Assembly: GCA_050084515.1 (NCBI GenBank)
Contig: CM114274.1
Location: 20,770,001-20,834,000, forward strand
Direction of reading: 5' to 3'
Length of the DNA: 64,000 nucleotides
Source of the DNA: Blasia pusilla
Lineage: Eukaryota > Marchantiophyta > Marchantiopsida > Blasiales
Positions 55,696 through 64,000 of this stretch are shown piece after piece. Position 1 is the stretch's first letter. Every line of letters begins with the position of its first letter. A program made the position numbers and the translations under genes. The notes beneath the pieces were generated by a model. The model saw only the letters and a program-made list of their open reading frames with translations. It was not told where the DNA came from and ran no database searches.

Positions 55696-55806
55696 CCCAC
55701 CATTGGATGCAAGATTGCGACCGGGTGAAGAAAGTGCTAGCGATGCACGTGGCAGAGTACAAGGGGTTTGTGGGCGATGCTCTTGTACATGAGATGCTGG
55801 CGAAGA
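55696..55806 (+). pseudogene. P2 exon 3 continuation, copy B
   Basis: After the CCCAC duplication the frame reads HHWMQDCDRVKKVLAMHV, AEYKGFVGDALVHEMLAK, the direct continuation of exon 3 broken at 19795 and homologous to D 47310-47415. It shows the residues AEYKGF that D has lost in a small deletion. The rest of exon 3 is missing: at 55807 a MULE terminus begins. Confidence 0.8.
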
Positions 55807-57710
55807 GGAGCGGTAAGAGGAGAGGAAGAGAGGAAGAGAGGAGAGAGGAGAGAGAAAGATATTGGCAACCCCTAGGGCTTTTTTGGTTTGAAGAGAGTTT
55901 CGGACAGGTTGAAGAGAGTTTCCGACAGGTTGGAGAGAGGAAATTTTTGACAAGTTGAAAAGGCAATTTTTTTCCAAAAAAATTTGGTGGTGAAAAAAAT
56001 TTTGAAATTGTTTTTTTTTCTAATTTTTTTACCTTTTCAACCCGTCAGAAATCCGACGGGTTGCAACATTTTTTGGTGTTTTTTTTAATGGTTAAGGAAA
56101 AATTTTCATTTTTTGGGGTTTTTTTAACATTTGCAACCCGTCAAAGTCTAACAGGTCGCCATGATGCTTAGAAAGCAACCCGTCAGACTTCGACGGGTTG
56201 CAAATGTTAAAAAAACCCCAAAAGATGAAAATTTTTCCTTAACCCAAAAAAAAAAAAAAACCAAAAAATTGCAACCCGTCGGATTCCGACGGGTTGCACT
56301 AAGTTTCCTCTCTTCAAAAAAATCTCCAAAAAAATTACTCACTTATTTTCCATAATCTTCATATTTTTTGAAGAGAGTTTCAGTTTTTTTTCCCTTTTGT
56401 GCCTTTTTTTTTTAAGAGAGACTCTCCTCTCTTCCTCTCTTCCTCTCCTCCTTCCTTAACCATTTCCAAGCAAGCTGTCGGATTCTGACAGGTTGGTTGC
56501 TTGAGTGATGGGGCTCTTTCCCTGTGAGACCAACTTTTGAGGCATTGTGGCGGGCTTCTTCACTTTTGGCTCGTTCCCCTAGTATCGTCAAACCAGTCAT
56601 AGGCTTCTTTTCTTCTCTAAGACGTGCTGGATTCCTACTACTTGTCGGATTGCCATTTTGGATTCCCAACCTGTTGGATTTTCGTGGGTGCAAGGTGGAA
56701 TGGAATCACTTCTCAAAATCTTTCCTTTCTTATGGTGAGCTTGCTTGCAAGGGGTGCAAGCCATCTGATTCCGTTGGTTGCAAGAGTTGCAACCTGTAAA
56801 ATTTCGACGGGTTGGGAGGGGTGCAGCTTCTCGGTTTCTCAGATTTAGGATCTGAATGAAGGGACATCAGTTCCTCTTTACTCTAGATAGCTAACAATAT
56901 TTTGGTTCAATTATCGTCTCGTGTGTTCACATTTCACAAAGTTCGTCTTGAGTAGACTCCATTCATTATGGGGCAATTTAGGGGAGGCCATGATGCAGGC
57001 AACAATCCCTGCAAAAAGAGAGGTTGGCATCATACCCGATGCGCATCTGGGTGAGGTCTCATAACACATTAACACTTCAGAGACACTTGGGAATGGGGGA
57101 AGCTCAAAAATTCTCATTTTGGTACTGTGTTGCCAATGGTTTACCATAATGTATGATGAGTATTGATGCCTTCTGCAAGAAGAGTCAACAATCATTTACA
57201 TGCATTTCCTTGTGCCTTTCTTTTGCAAGAAGAGATGTCAATCCATAATGTCAACCAAATATTTCGAGAAGTTAAACTTGAAAAGCACCGCAATCTGTTG
57301 AGACCATCATTAGAGTCTTTATTTGAACCTTTCATTAAGATGAGATTGCTACTTCTGGTTAAATTATTTGCCAATGGTCCTCCAACAAAAATACCCCTGG
57401 GCATAGCTTACTGTAGACTGAGACACGCAATATGAAGAAACTTAGGCTCATATGGAGAGTGATGGAAAAATGTTTGTAGTGGTCTTATGATGTCTACTTG
57501 TTTTTCGCCCACTGGGAAAAGGAGGTTTCTTTAGGCCCGAATGTGGACCACTACCTACTCTCTTCTAAAGATTTCATGAATTTGAAAGCAAACAAAAATT
57601 TCAAATATGTCAAAAAGTTTTGAAGACATGAGGCGGATTTGGCCTTTTTTTTTTTTTTTTTAAGAGAGACTCTCCTCTCTTCCTCTCTCTTGCCAGAATA
57701 CCAGCCCCCG
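55807..57710 (-). mobile_element. MULE derivative E (about 1.9 kb, genes deleted)
   Basis: It begins with a right tip (GGAGCGGTAAGAGG, one base unlike the usual GGTGCGG) and ends with a complemented left tip (CCAGAATACCAGCCCCC). Inside are right-end-like AT-rich DNA, a hairpin (56040-56300), then about 1.25 kb of left subterminal sequence including a second purine/pyrimidine terminal tract at about 56400-56452. P1 and P2 are gone. The 10-bp flanks (CTGGCGAAGA and GAAGGCGTAT) do not match and belong to different elements (P2 of copy B and a Copia element), so it is not a simple insertion. Confidence 0.65.
56040..56300. repeat. Inverted repeat with palindromes at its ends
   Basis: Left arm about 56040-56150 and right arm about 56172-56300 are complementary: GGTTAAGGAAAAATTTTCAT on the left returns as ATGAAAATTTTTCCTTAACC on the right, and TTAACATTTGCAACCCGTC as GACGGGTTGCAAATGTTAA. 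The outer ends and the centre are copies of the element palindrome. The loop (about 56151-56171) is short. Confidence 0.82.
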
Positions 57711-58659
57711 GAAGGCGTATGTGAAAGAGCATACATCTTGCCTTTTCATGTAGTGTGCGGTTGAGTCTTTCAGCATATCCATTATGCATAGGAGAATCTC
57801 TTCCTATGCGTTGATGAAAAATACCAAAAGTCTGAAGAAAGACTTGGAAAGAAGAGTCTATGTATTCACCACTTCCATCTGTTTTGAGAACATGAATCTA
57901 GAGACCAATTTCTTTCTCAAACATGATTTTGAACTTCTAGAATGTAGAATAGACATCTGACTTCTTGTGAAGAATATAGACAAAGGATTTCTTTGTATAT
58001 TGGTCAAGAAAAGTACAGAAATAGTAGGCATTTCCTACTATTCTTCATTGGTCCTGCCATATCACTGTGAATCAGATCTAGAGCCTTTAGAACAAGGCAA
58101 TCTTGTCCATCTCTTGTGATATGTTGCCTGATGAGCTTGCCTTTAGCATAGCTTGTACAGAAATTGAGATCATCGATATGATCTAGACCTTGAACCATTT
58201 TTTGTTGATGTAGTTGCAATAAATGATGATTGTTGAGATGTCCCATACAATTGTGCCAGAGATTGGATCTGAACACAATTCTTCCACTCTTTCCAATCAG
58301 AACCATCAAAGAACCCAACATGGAAACCATCGCGATTCCCATGTGGGCCCATAACCTATTAGAAATATATGAGAGATATATACACAATACAGAGATATCT
58401 TTCAATAGATAAGGAATTTTTACTATGAAAAATTGATATGATAAGATTTTACAAGTAGTGATAGGTGTAGAGAGGATAGGTAGGAAGGAATAATTCATAT
58501 TCATGGATACAAAATGGACTAAAATTCCAATTTCATGTACACATTTCTGTCAACAATAAAGCAATCTGTAATACATAATGCTTGGTATAGTTATTTGGAT
58601 ATTGTCAGTGAATAGGATTGTAAGTCACATGGACAATTCATTTTAATGACTTAGTCATT
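57711..58659 (-). pseudogene. pol: Copia pol fragment (pre-integrase and integrase)
   Basis: The minus-strand open piece 58504-58004 has LWHNCMGHLNNHHLLQLH and the zinc-binding C-x-x-C region (second cysteine changed, CTSYAKGK), then LDLIHSDMAGPM. Further pieces to 57711 carry LKTDGSGEYIDSSF and an AERLNRTLHEKARC block, the second catalytic D and the E. It is truncated at 57710 by MULE E, with no RT. It differs from the Copia at 34221-38803. The upstream part (58505-58659) is non-coding. Confidence 0.82.
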
Positions 58660-59876
58660 TGTGATACCCACAATTTTGTACTTTTGAATAAATATAAATT
58701 TTTATTCAACAAAGACTCTTGTACATTATGATTTTGATTATTACTTATTATTATGAGGAGGAATGAGTAAGATTAAAGTGAATCAAGAAGCTCCAAGGAC
58801 AAGGCAGAGAGATAGAAAATCAAGGATTTTCCTAAGAGGAGAGGAGAATAAAATAATGAAGTCTCAAGACTCAGCAAGAAGCTTCGGAACGTCAACGAAG
58901 CTCTGTCTACGAAGTGCTTTGCTCTATAAGGAAGCAGGAAGAAGAAGAGAAAGAAGTACTTTGCTCTGGTACAAAGCGCGAAGCACGAAGCACCTTAAAC
59001 AAGAATGAAGAATGGAGCGCTTCGTCCTCAAGAAGTCTACCAAAGCGAAGCCAAGAATGACAGTGATTTCAAGCGACACACTGTTAGAACAGTTAGACTA
59101 GTAAAGGGCGCGACCCTCTGTATTAGATAGATAGTTAGGACAGTTTTGTTCTGCGGATTCACAGGGATCGTAGGAAAAGCTAAGAGAACCATAGATCTAG
59201 GTAGTTACAAATGCTGAAAAGACACCAGCTTTATCAAGAACGCTTCAAATCTTTGGATCACTCCTACTCCAACGAGCATTTAAGAAGCAAGAGAGAAGCC
59301 ATAATCATCATTCTCTTACCAAGTCCTCATGCTGTAGGAATGGTCCGAGCAAGGGAGTAGTACCCTCTCGAGCTTGTATACACTTTGAAGCTTTCTCATT
59401 CTTGATGGAGTAGTAAAGCAATCATTCATTGAATGCGATGCTTATGTCTGAGTATTCCTTCTAGGTCTGTAGAGTGAAGAGTGAATCAGGCAAACCTTTC
59501 TCATCAATGAAATAATCAACATGAGTTGTAGGAAAGCTGTTTGACAGAGAGTAGCCTGCCGAGACGGATTGAGTTCCGAAAATAGGAGAAGCCAACTTTC
59601 ATGTTGAGGTCTCTATGAGGTTTCTTGATATCGAGAGGAAATCTACCTGAGCATGTTGTCAATTCCACTAGAGAGAATTGAGAAAAGAACCTTTGGTACT
59701 AAGAAAGATCCGAAGATATTGACAAGACATTGAATATAAATCATACACATTTAAATACAACTATTACAACAGAATTGTAATTTCGAACTCTCTTTCATCA
59801 AACAATGATCCTCTTAGGGATCAAACTTATTAAACGATTGTAAAATAGAAACTCTTATACATTACATATAGCAACA
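58660..59876 (+). repeat. Probable 5' LTR of an LTR retrotransposon
   Basis: It starts TGTGATACCCAC and ends AGCAACA, that is TG...CA with TGT/ACA ends, about 1.2 kb, and is followed seven bases later by a primer-site-like TGGCGCCGCTGCC. A TATA-like CTCTATAAGG lies near 58923. No partner LTR is in the window, because the internal region is interrupted by MULE F at 60051. The small open frame 58763-59008 is probably not a gene. Boundaries are inferred from the end motifs. Confidence 0.5.
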
Positions 59877-59883
59877 AACTTTT

Positions 59884-59957
59884 TGGCGCCGCTGCCGGGG
59901 ATCGAACCCGGGTCACCCGCGTGACAGGCGGGAATAATTACCACTATATTATGACGC
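59884..59957 (-). tRNA. tRNA-Asp(GTC)-like sequence with encoded CCA; probable pseudo-tRNA or extended primer site
   Basis: On the minus strand the D-arm (TAGTGGTAATTATT), anticodon arm (CCCGCCTGTCACGCGGG, anticodon GTC), TGACC variable part, T-arm (GGGTTCGATCCC) and 3' end GCGGCGCCA follow plant tRNA-Asp closely. The 5' acceptor strand GCGTCAT pairs with the 3' strand at only about three of seven positions, so it should not fold as a working tRNA. CCA is present in the DNA, which nuclear tRNA genes lack, and the 3' part lies where an LTR element would have its primer site. There is no T-run terminator just downstream on the minus strand. Confidence 0.6.
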
Positions 59958-60050
59958 ATGAAGTCATTATTTATTACTTTGAGTAATCATAATTAATGAC
60001 TCGTCTCGTCATTATTAGTGACTCGTCTAGTTATTCTTAATGAAGCGTCT

Positions 60051-62004
60051 AGGGGGGTTGGTATTCTAGCAGGAGAGAGTAAGAGAGGAGAGGAAGAAAG
60101 GAAGAGAGGAGAGTCTCTCTTAAAAAAAAAGGGCCAAATCCGCCTCCTCTCTTCAAAACTTTTTGACATATTTGAAATTTTTGTTTGCTTTCAAATTCAT
60201 GAAATCTTTAGAAGAGAGTAGGTAGTGGTCCACATTTGGGCCTAAAGAAACCTCCTTTTTCCAGGGGGCGAAAAAAAAGTAGACATCATAAGACCACTAC
60301 AAACATTTTTCCATCACTCTCCATGTGAGCCTAAGTTTCTTAACATTGCCTGTCTCGATCTACAATAAGCAGTGCCCATGGGTATTTTTTTTGGAGGACC
60401 ATCCGGATGCGCATCGGTACGATGCCAACCTCTCTTTTTGCAGGGATTGTTGCATGCATCATGGCCATCCCTGAATTGCCTCATAACCAACTTTCTGTTG
60501 GTTATGAGTGGTGTCTGCTCAAGACCAGCTTTGTGAAATGTGAACACATGAGACGATAATTGAACCAAAAGATTGTAAGCTGTCTGGAGTAAAGAGGAAG
60601 TGATGTCGCTTCATTCAGATCCTCCCAACCCGTCGGAATTTTACAGGTTGCAACTCTTGGGGGCCTCCAACTCTTGCAACCCATCGGAATTTTACAGTTT
60701 GCAACTCTTGCAACCCATCGGAGCAGATGGCTTGCACCCCTTGCAAGCAAGCTCACCATAAGAAAGGAAAGATTTCTCACTGTGATTCCCTTCCACCATG
60801 CACCCACGAAAATCCAGCGGGTTGGGAATCCGAAATGGAAATCCGACAGGTAGTAGGAATCCTGCACATCTTAGACAAGAAAAGAAGCCTACAACTGGTT
60901 TGACGAATGTAGGGGAACGAGCCAAAAGTTAAGAAGCCCGCCACAATACGTCAAAAGTTGGTCTCACAGGGAAAGAGTCCGATCACTCAAGCAGCCAACC
61001 TGTCGGAATCCGACAGCTTGCTTGGAAATGGTTAAAAAGTTGCAGTGGGAAAAAAGCTTAAAGTTGCAACCCGTCGGAATCATACGGGTTGCAAAATTGT
61101 AATTTTGAGTAGCTAAAAGAACACAATCCACAAGTCCAAAAAAATTTCCAACAAACTTTTACAGACATCATTATCGGTTGAAAAAATCTCGTCCTTTATT
61201 ACCTCCGCAGGAACCTCGGAAATATACATTTGACCTAGTCTATGATTTCTTCAGCCTTGTCATCTACAAATTTACTCCTAACTCTCCTAGGTTCTTGTAC
61301 AAAAGGAATGTCCTAGGATACAAGTGGCTCCTCTGGCCGATTGTAGACGGGGATCGAAAATGTTGGCAAATTCAAGAGCCTTGGCCCCCCCCCCCTAGGT
61401 ACACCATAACGGTCCCATGTAACCTGATTTGAGTCCCACCGCCTTCCTCAGCAGTATATCTTGTATGCTCTGCAATGTGACATCCATCCAGTATCAATAT
61501 GTGCTCCGTCCTTGGTAGTACCATAATGGCAATCCCACATGTAGTAGGAATCCAACACGTCTGAGAGAAGAAAAGAAGCCTACGCCTTCTTTTACGATAC
61601 TAGGGGAAAGTGCCAAAGTGAAGAAGCCCGCCAGACTGCCTCTTAAGTTGGACCAAGAGGGAAAGAGTACGATCAGGCAATCTGTCGGAATTCGACAGAT
61701 TGCTTGGAAGTGGTTAAAAAGGTGCAGTGGTCAAAAAGTGAAAAGTTGCAAGCCGTGGTTATCCGACGGGTTGCAAAATAGAAGTCCGCGGAGTACATAG
61801 ACGATCACATTCGAAAAGACATAAAAGATAATCAGAAAACTTTTAGAAACACCACCATCGTTCGAAAAAATCTTGTCCTTTATTACATCCAAAAGAAGCT
61901 CGGAACTGTACATTTGATCTATTCTATGAAATCTTTTGCCTCATCATCAAATAACTCACTACTCCAAACGCTGCAGTCAAGCAGGGTCCTTGAGTTCTTT
62001 GAAC
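60051..62004. other. Left terminus and subterminal region of MULE F
   Basis: The same blocks as A 4932-6799, with tandem units at about 60830-61270 and about 61520-61960. Palindromes lie at about 60627-60652, 60998-61022, 61064-61090, 61679-61705 (arms CAATCTGTC / GACAGATTG, both changed) and 61746-61774. The open frame 61178-61432 is a shadow. No complete gene. Confidence 0.65.
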
Positions 62005-64000
62005 TCACTCGTCATCGTCCGAGAGCTCTTGCAAAATTACTTTCGGCCTTGGGCTCCCAATTTTCGGGATCGTTGGAAGTCACGATGGTGTCACTACCGA
62101 TAGTGGGTCTGGAACCGGAGCTCTCAGCTTCGGTGGAGAGTTGTACGCCCCAACAAGCCTCTCGTAATCTGCCTTTGCCTCCTTGCAAAGGTCAAGCAGT
62201 TCCTGCCTTCCCTCGAGGCAGAGAATGTTCCTGCCACGCGCCTTTCATACTCGCCCGTGAAAGTCCCACTAAGTCGAACACCAAGTCACCCGGCCTTGAG
62301 CAGAGCTCGATGAGCGTTTGCATAAGGGCTGGCGACTTTTCCCTTCCTCCAAGAAGTGGGGTACCATCTTGCATGTAAATTCCCGGGGGGGAATTGTATA
62401 AACTATCTAAGCTGTATCCATCTGAGCATGGATCCAAAGGATCCTGGATCTTGAACACTTGGAAGTTGTGCTCTGGCCGAACGAAGCAGTAAACATAGGA
62501 GTGGTCCATCTGTAAAGAAGCACGTTGGAAACAATGTCAGCAACTTGGCATAATGTGCAACACGTCACCAAAAAACTCCGCTTGACCCTAGAGAACTTTT
62601 TTTAAATACTAACATTGGAGCAACCTGTCGGAGTCCGACGGGTTGTTTTTGTCCATGACCAACCCGTCAGAAGGCGACGAGTTGCTGGCTTAGAACCCGA
62701 CAGGTTGCAGGTGGTAATGCGTTTTCCCTGTGTTTCTGGGAAAGATGCAACCGGTCGGAAAGTGACGGGTTGCTCTCAGCCAAGCATGGGCTGCTCTAAG
62801 CCACCAACGTGTCACCTTTCGACGGGTTGCTCACGGAAAAAAACAACGTCGGAGATATACAATCTGGAGACAGAAATAGAGCCTTACCCGAATCTGACTC
62901 GTAGCGGATCGGAGTGGGTACTCATTCTTGATGATCCACGATTGCGCCGTCCTCCACTTCTGCGACCTCTTGACGCACTAGAGGTTGAAAAGCTTGTCCT
63001 CGCTCCCTCCAGTCAAAACTAAGAAGCAGCCCCTGTCACTCAGATAAGCGTCTGCAAAGGAAAACAGGAGCGCGATGTGGTCATAAGACAGGGGAACATT
63101 CCAGTCTGGTACCCCGTCCGACGGATTCTCATCCCACAATCGCAACCCCGAGAGCAAATCAGCGATCAATAGATCCACCGCCACCTCTTCGACCACTCCA
63201 TTCACCGTCCAGGGAGCGTGCCCATTTCGTTGAAGCTTTCGTCCCAACGTTGTCAATTTATCAATGGCGGGTGTCAACGCTTGAGAACTGAAACTTTTCA
63301 GCTCAACCAATAAATTTGTGAACTGAAGGAGGACGCTTGTCCGGGTCATTGTTTCTCTATGTCTTCCCAAGGATGATGGACTGTATTCTCCTTGGGACAA
63401 CCCTGGCGCCTCTCGCTTCCGCTTCTACCGAGTCTGCGGTTGGCTTGTCGGGGTCTCTATGATCTTAGACTCTGGTGGGGTTTTTTTCGCGGAGGACCTG
63501 GTCCGACCCTCTCTCCCCGCTCGCCCGGACGATTTCAGCTCTGGCCTTGAATCTTCAGCCTCTCTTTGGGAAGACTCGGCCTCGGAATTCTTCCCTCCCC
63601 TTGCCTTGCCTTTGAGACCCGCTGTGGATTTGTCTTTGGCTCTGCGGACCTTGGAAGCCAACTCCGCTATCTCGAGGGCTTGCTCTTCCACATCTCCTTC
63701 GAAGAAATCTTCAAGCTGCACAAAATTGGGGATGTCGTACCGTCTTGCAGCCATTGCATCATGAAGCACGCGTAAATCTTTCTCGATAATGTCCTCATGG
63801 TCGCTGAAGTCCGTCCAAATCGGGCAATTCTCCACCTCCCAATCGGACATGTGCTGAGCCATATCTGTGTCGTACATGGAGAATGTCTCTCCATCAGGCG
63901 GAGAAGCCCACAATTTGCAGGTTGCCGATATTTTCCACCAGGTACCTGCATTCTTATAATGGACGGGGTACCTGAAGACCATCCGTTGGGCAGCTCTTTG
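62005..64000 (-). pseudogene. P2, exons 3 (part) and 4, MULE F
   Basis: Exon 4 is 62509-62005 (after CTTTACAG): MDHSYVYCFVRPEHNF, then YNSPPGIYMQDGTPLLGG in one continuous frame (the best version), SRPGDLVFDLVGLSRAS, then a deletion of a few codons before GKAGTA shifts the frame; it ends ELSDDDE. Exon 3 runs from the window edge to 62888 (donor GTAAGG): 63982-63425 is open with MSDWEVENCPIW and LEDFFEGDVEEQ and the basic linker; 63400-62978 has VDLLIADLLSGLRLW (motif-IV position D-L-L-S) and GCFLVLTGGSED. It confirms the altered D-P-P-Y motif in an independent copy. Confidence 0.74.
62510..62887. repeat. P2 intron 3 of MULE F, palindrome cluster
   Basis: Palindromes lie at about 62619-62645, 62660-62684, 62747-62774 and 62804-62830, with the TCAGCCAAGCATGGGCTG spacer seen also in C and D. 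Both splice sites are intact. Confidence 0.82.

Larger units (their letters stand above)
60051..64000 (+). mobile_element. MULE F, left part (runs off the window)
   Basis: The left tip AGGGGGGTTGGTATTCTAGC is at 60051, followed by the terminal purine tract, subterminal region and P2 on the minus strand up to the window end. Gene order is as in A and C, so P1 and the right tip should lie beyond 64000. The expected duplication to look for on the far side is TGAAGCGTCT (60041-60050). Confidence 0.82.

Noticed and set aside
58763-59008. 81-codon frame as a host gene
   Set aside because: It has a Lys/Arg-rich composition without a domain, and lies inside a probable LTR.
59884-59957. A working nuclear tRNA-Asp gene
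   Set aside because: The acceptor stem pairs poorly, CCA is encoded, there is no T-run terminator close by, and the sequence is placed like an LTR primer site. It is kept only as a tRNA-like feature.
1-64000. Ordinary host genes, rRNA genes or organelle DNA
   Set aside because: I found no stretch with a non-transposon protein family, rRNA signature or organelle gene order.

Overview
This is a stretch of repetitive nuclear DNA from the green lineage (streptophyte). Evidence: plant-type Ty3/Gypsy chromovirus and Ty1/Copia retrotransposons primed by initiator tRNA-Met, MULE (Mutator-like) transposases, GT-AG introns, TATA boxes and a tRNA-Asp(GTC) copy of plant type. The gene families remind me of the charophyte alga Chara braunii; that is recollection, not something the window proves. 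I see no ordinary host gene. Almost every base belongs to a nest of mobile elements.

The dominant element is a large MULE of about 10-13 kb, seen in six copies that I call A to F. Its left tip starts AGGGGGCTGGTATTCTG and its right tip ends in CTCTTACCGCACC; both lead into GGAAGAGA-rich tracts. A, C and D are flanked by roughly 10-bp target-site duplications. From left tip to right tip it holds: a subterminal region with a tandem duplication of about 690 bp; gene P2 on the minus strand (four exons); a divergent promoter region of about 1.0-1.3 kb; gene P1 on the plus strand (two exons); and the right terminus. P1 is a MULE transposase with a GCM/WRKY-like zinc-binding region, a DDE core and a SWIM zinc finger. 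P2 is unusual: coiled coil, a ParB/sulfiredoxin-like segment with a DGNHR motif, then a region resembling a DNA amino-methyltransferase in which the catalytic D-P-P-Y motif is altered to D-(L/F)-(P/L)-S in every copy I can read. A 26-27 bp palindrome (arms GCAACCCGTCGGA / TCCGACGGGTTGC) is repeated more than a hundred times at roughly 64-bp spacing. It occurs only in the element's non-coding parts: the long introns, the divergent promoter and the subterminal regions.

Layout. MULE B (oldest, minus) enters from the left edge with P1 (1-1313, 4548-4931, 15303-16909) and continues into P2 (18056-19795, 55696-55806). A decayed LTR-element fragment (about 1745-4320) sits in the P1 intron of B, and MULE A (4932-15302) sits in the P1 exon of B. 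A Gypsy chromovirus (19796-55695) sits in P2 exon 3 of B. Two MULEs, C (23082-38838) and D (39295-52061), interrupt the pol gene of the Gypsy element, and a Copia element (34221-38803) interrupts P1 of C. To the right are a chimeric MULE deletion derivative E (55807-57710), a Copia integrase fragment (57711-58659), an LTR followed by a tRNA-Asp-like sequence (58660-59957), and the left part of MULE F (60051 to the window end).

All long genes here carry frameshifts, stops or deletions, so none looks functional as it stands. The copies carry different lesions, so comparing them recovers the exon structure. My main hypothesis (inference) is that P2 is an accessory protein recognising the palindromes clustered around its own promoter and introns, perhaps in element control or anti-silencing, by analogy with VANC proteins of VANDAL MULEs.
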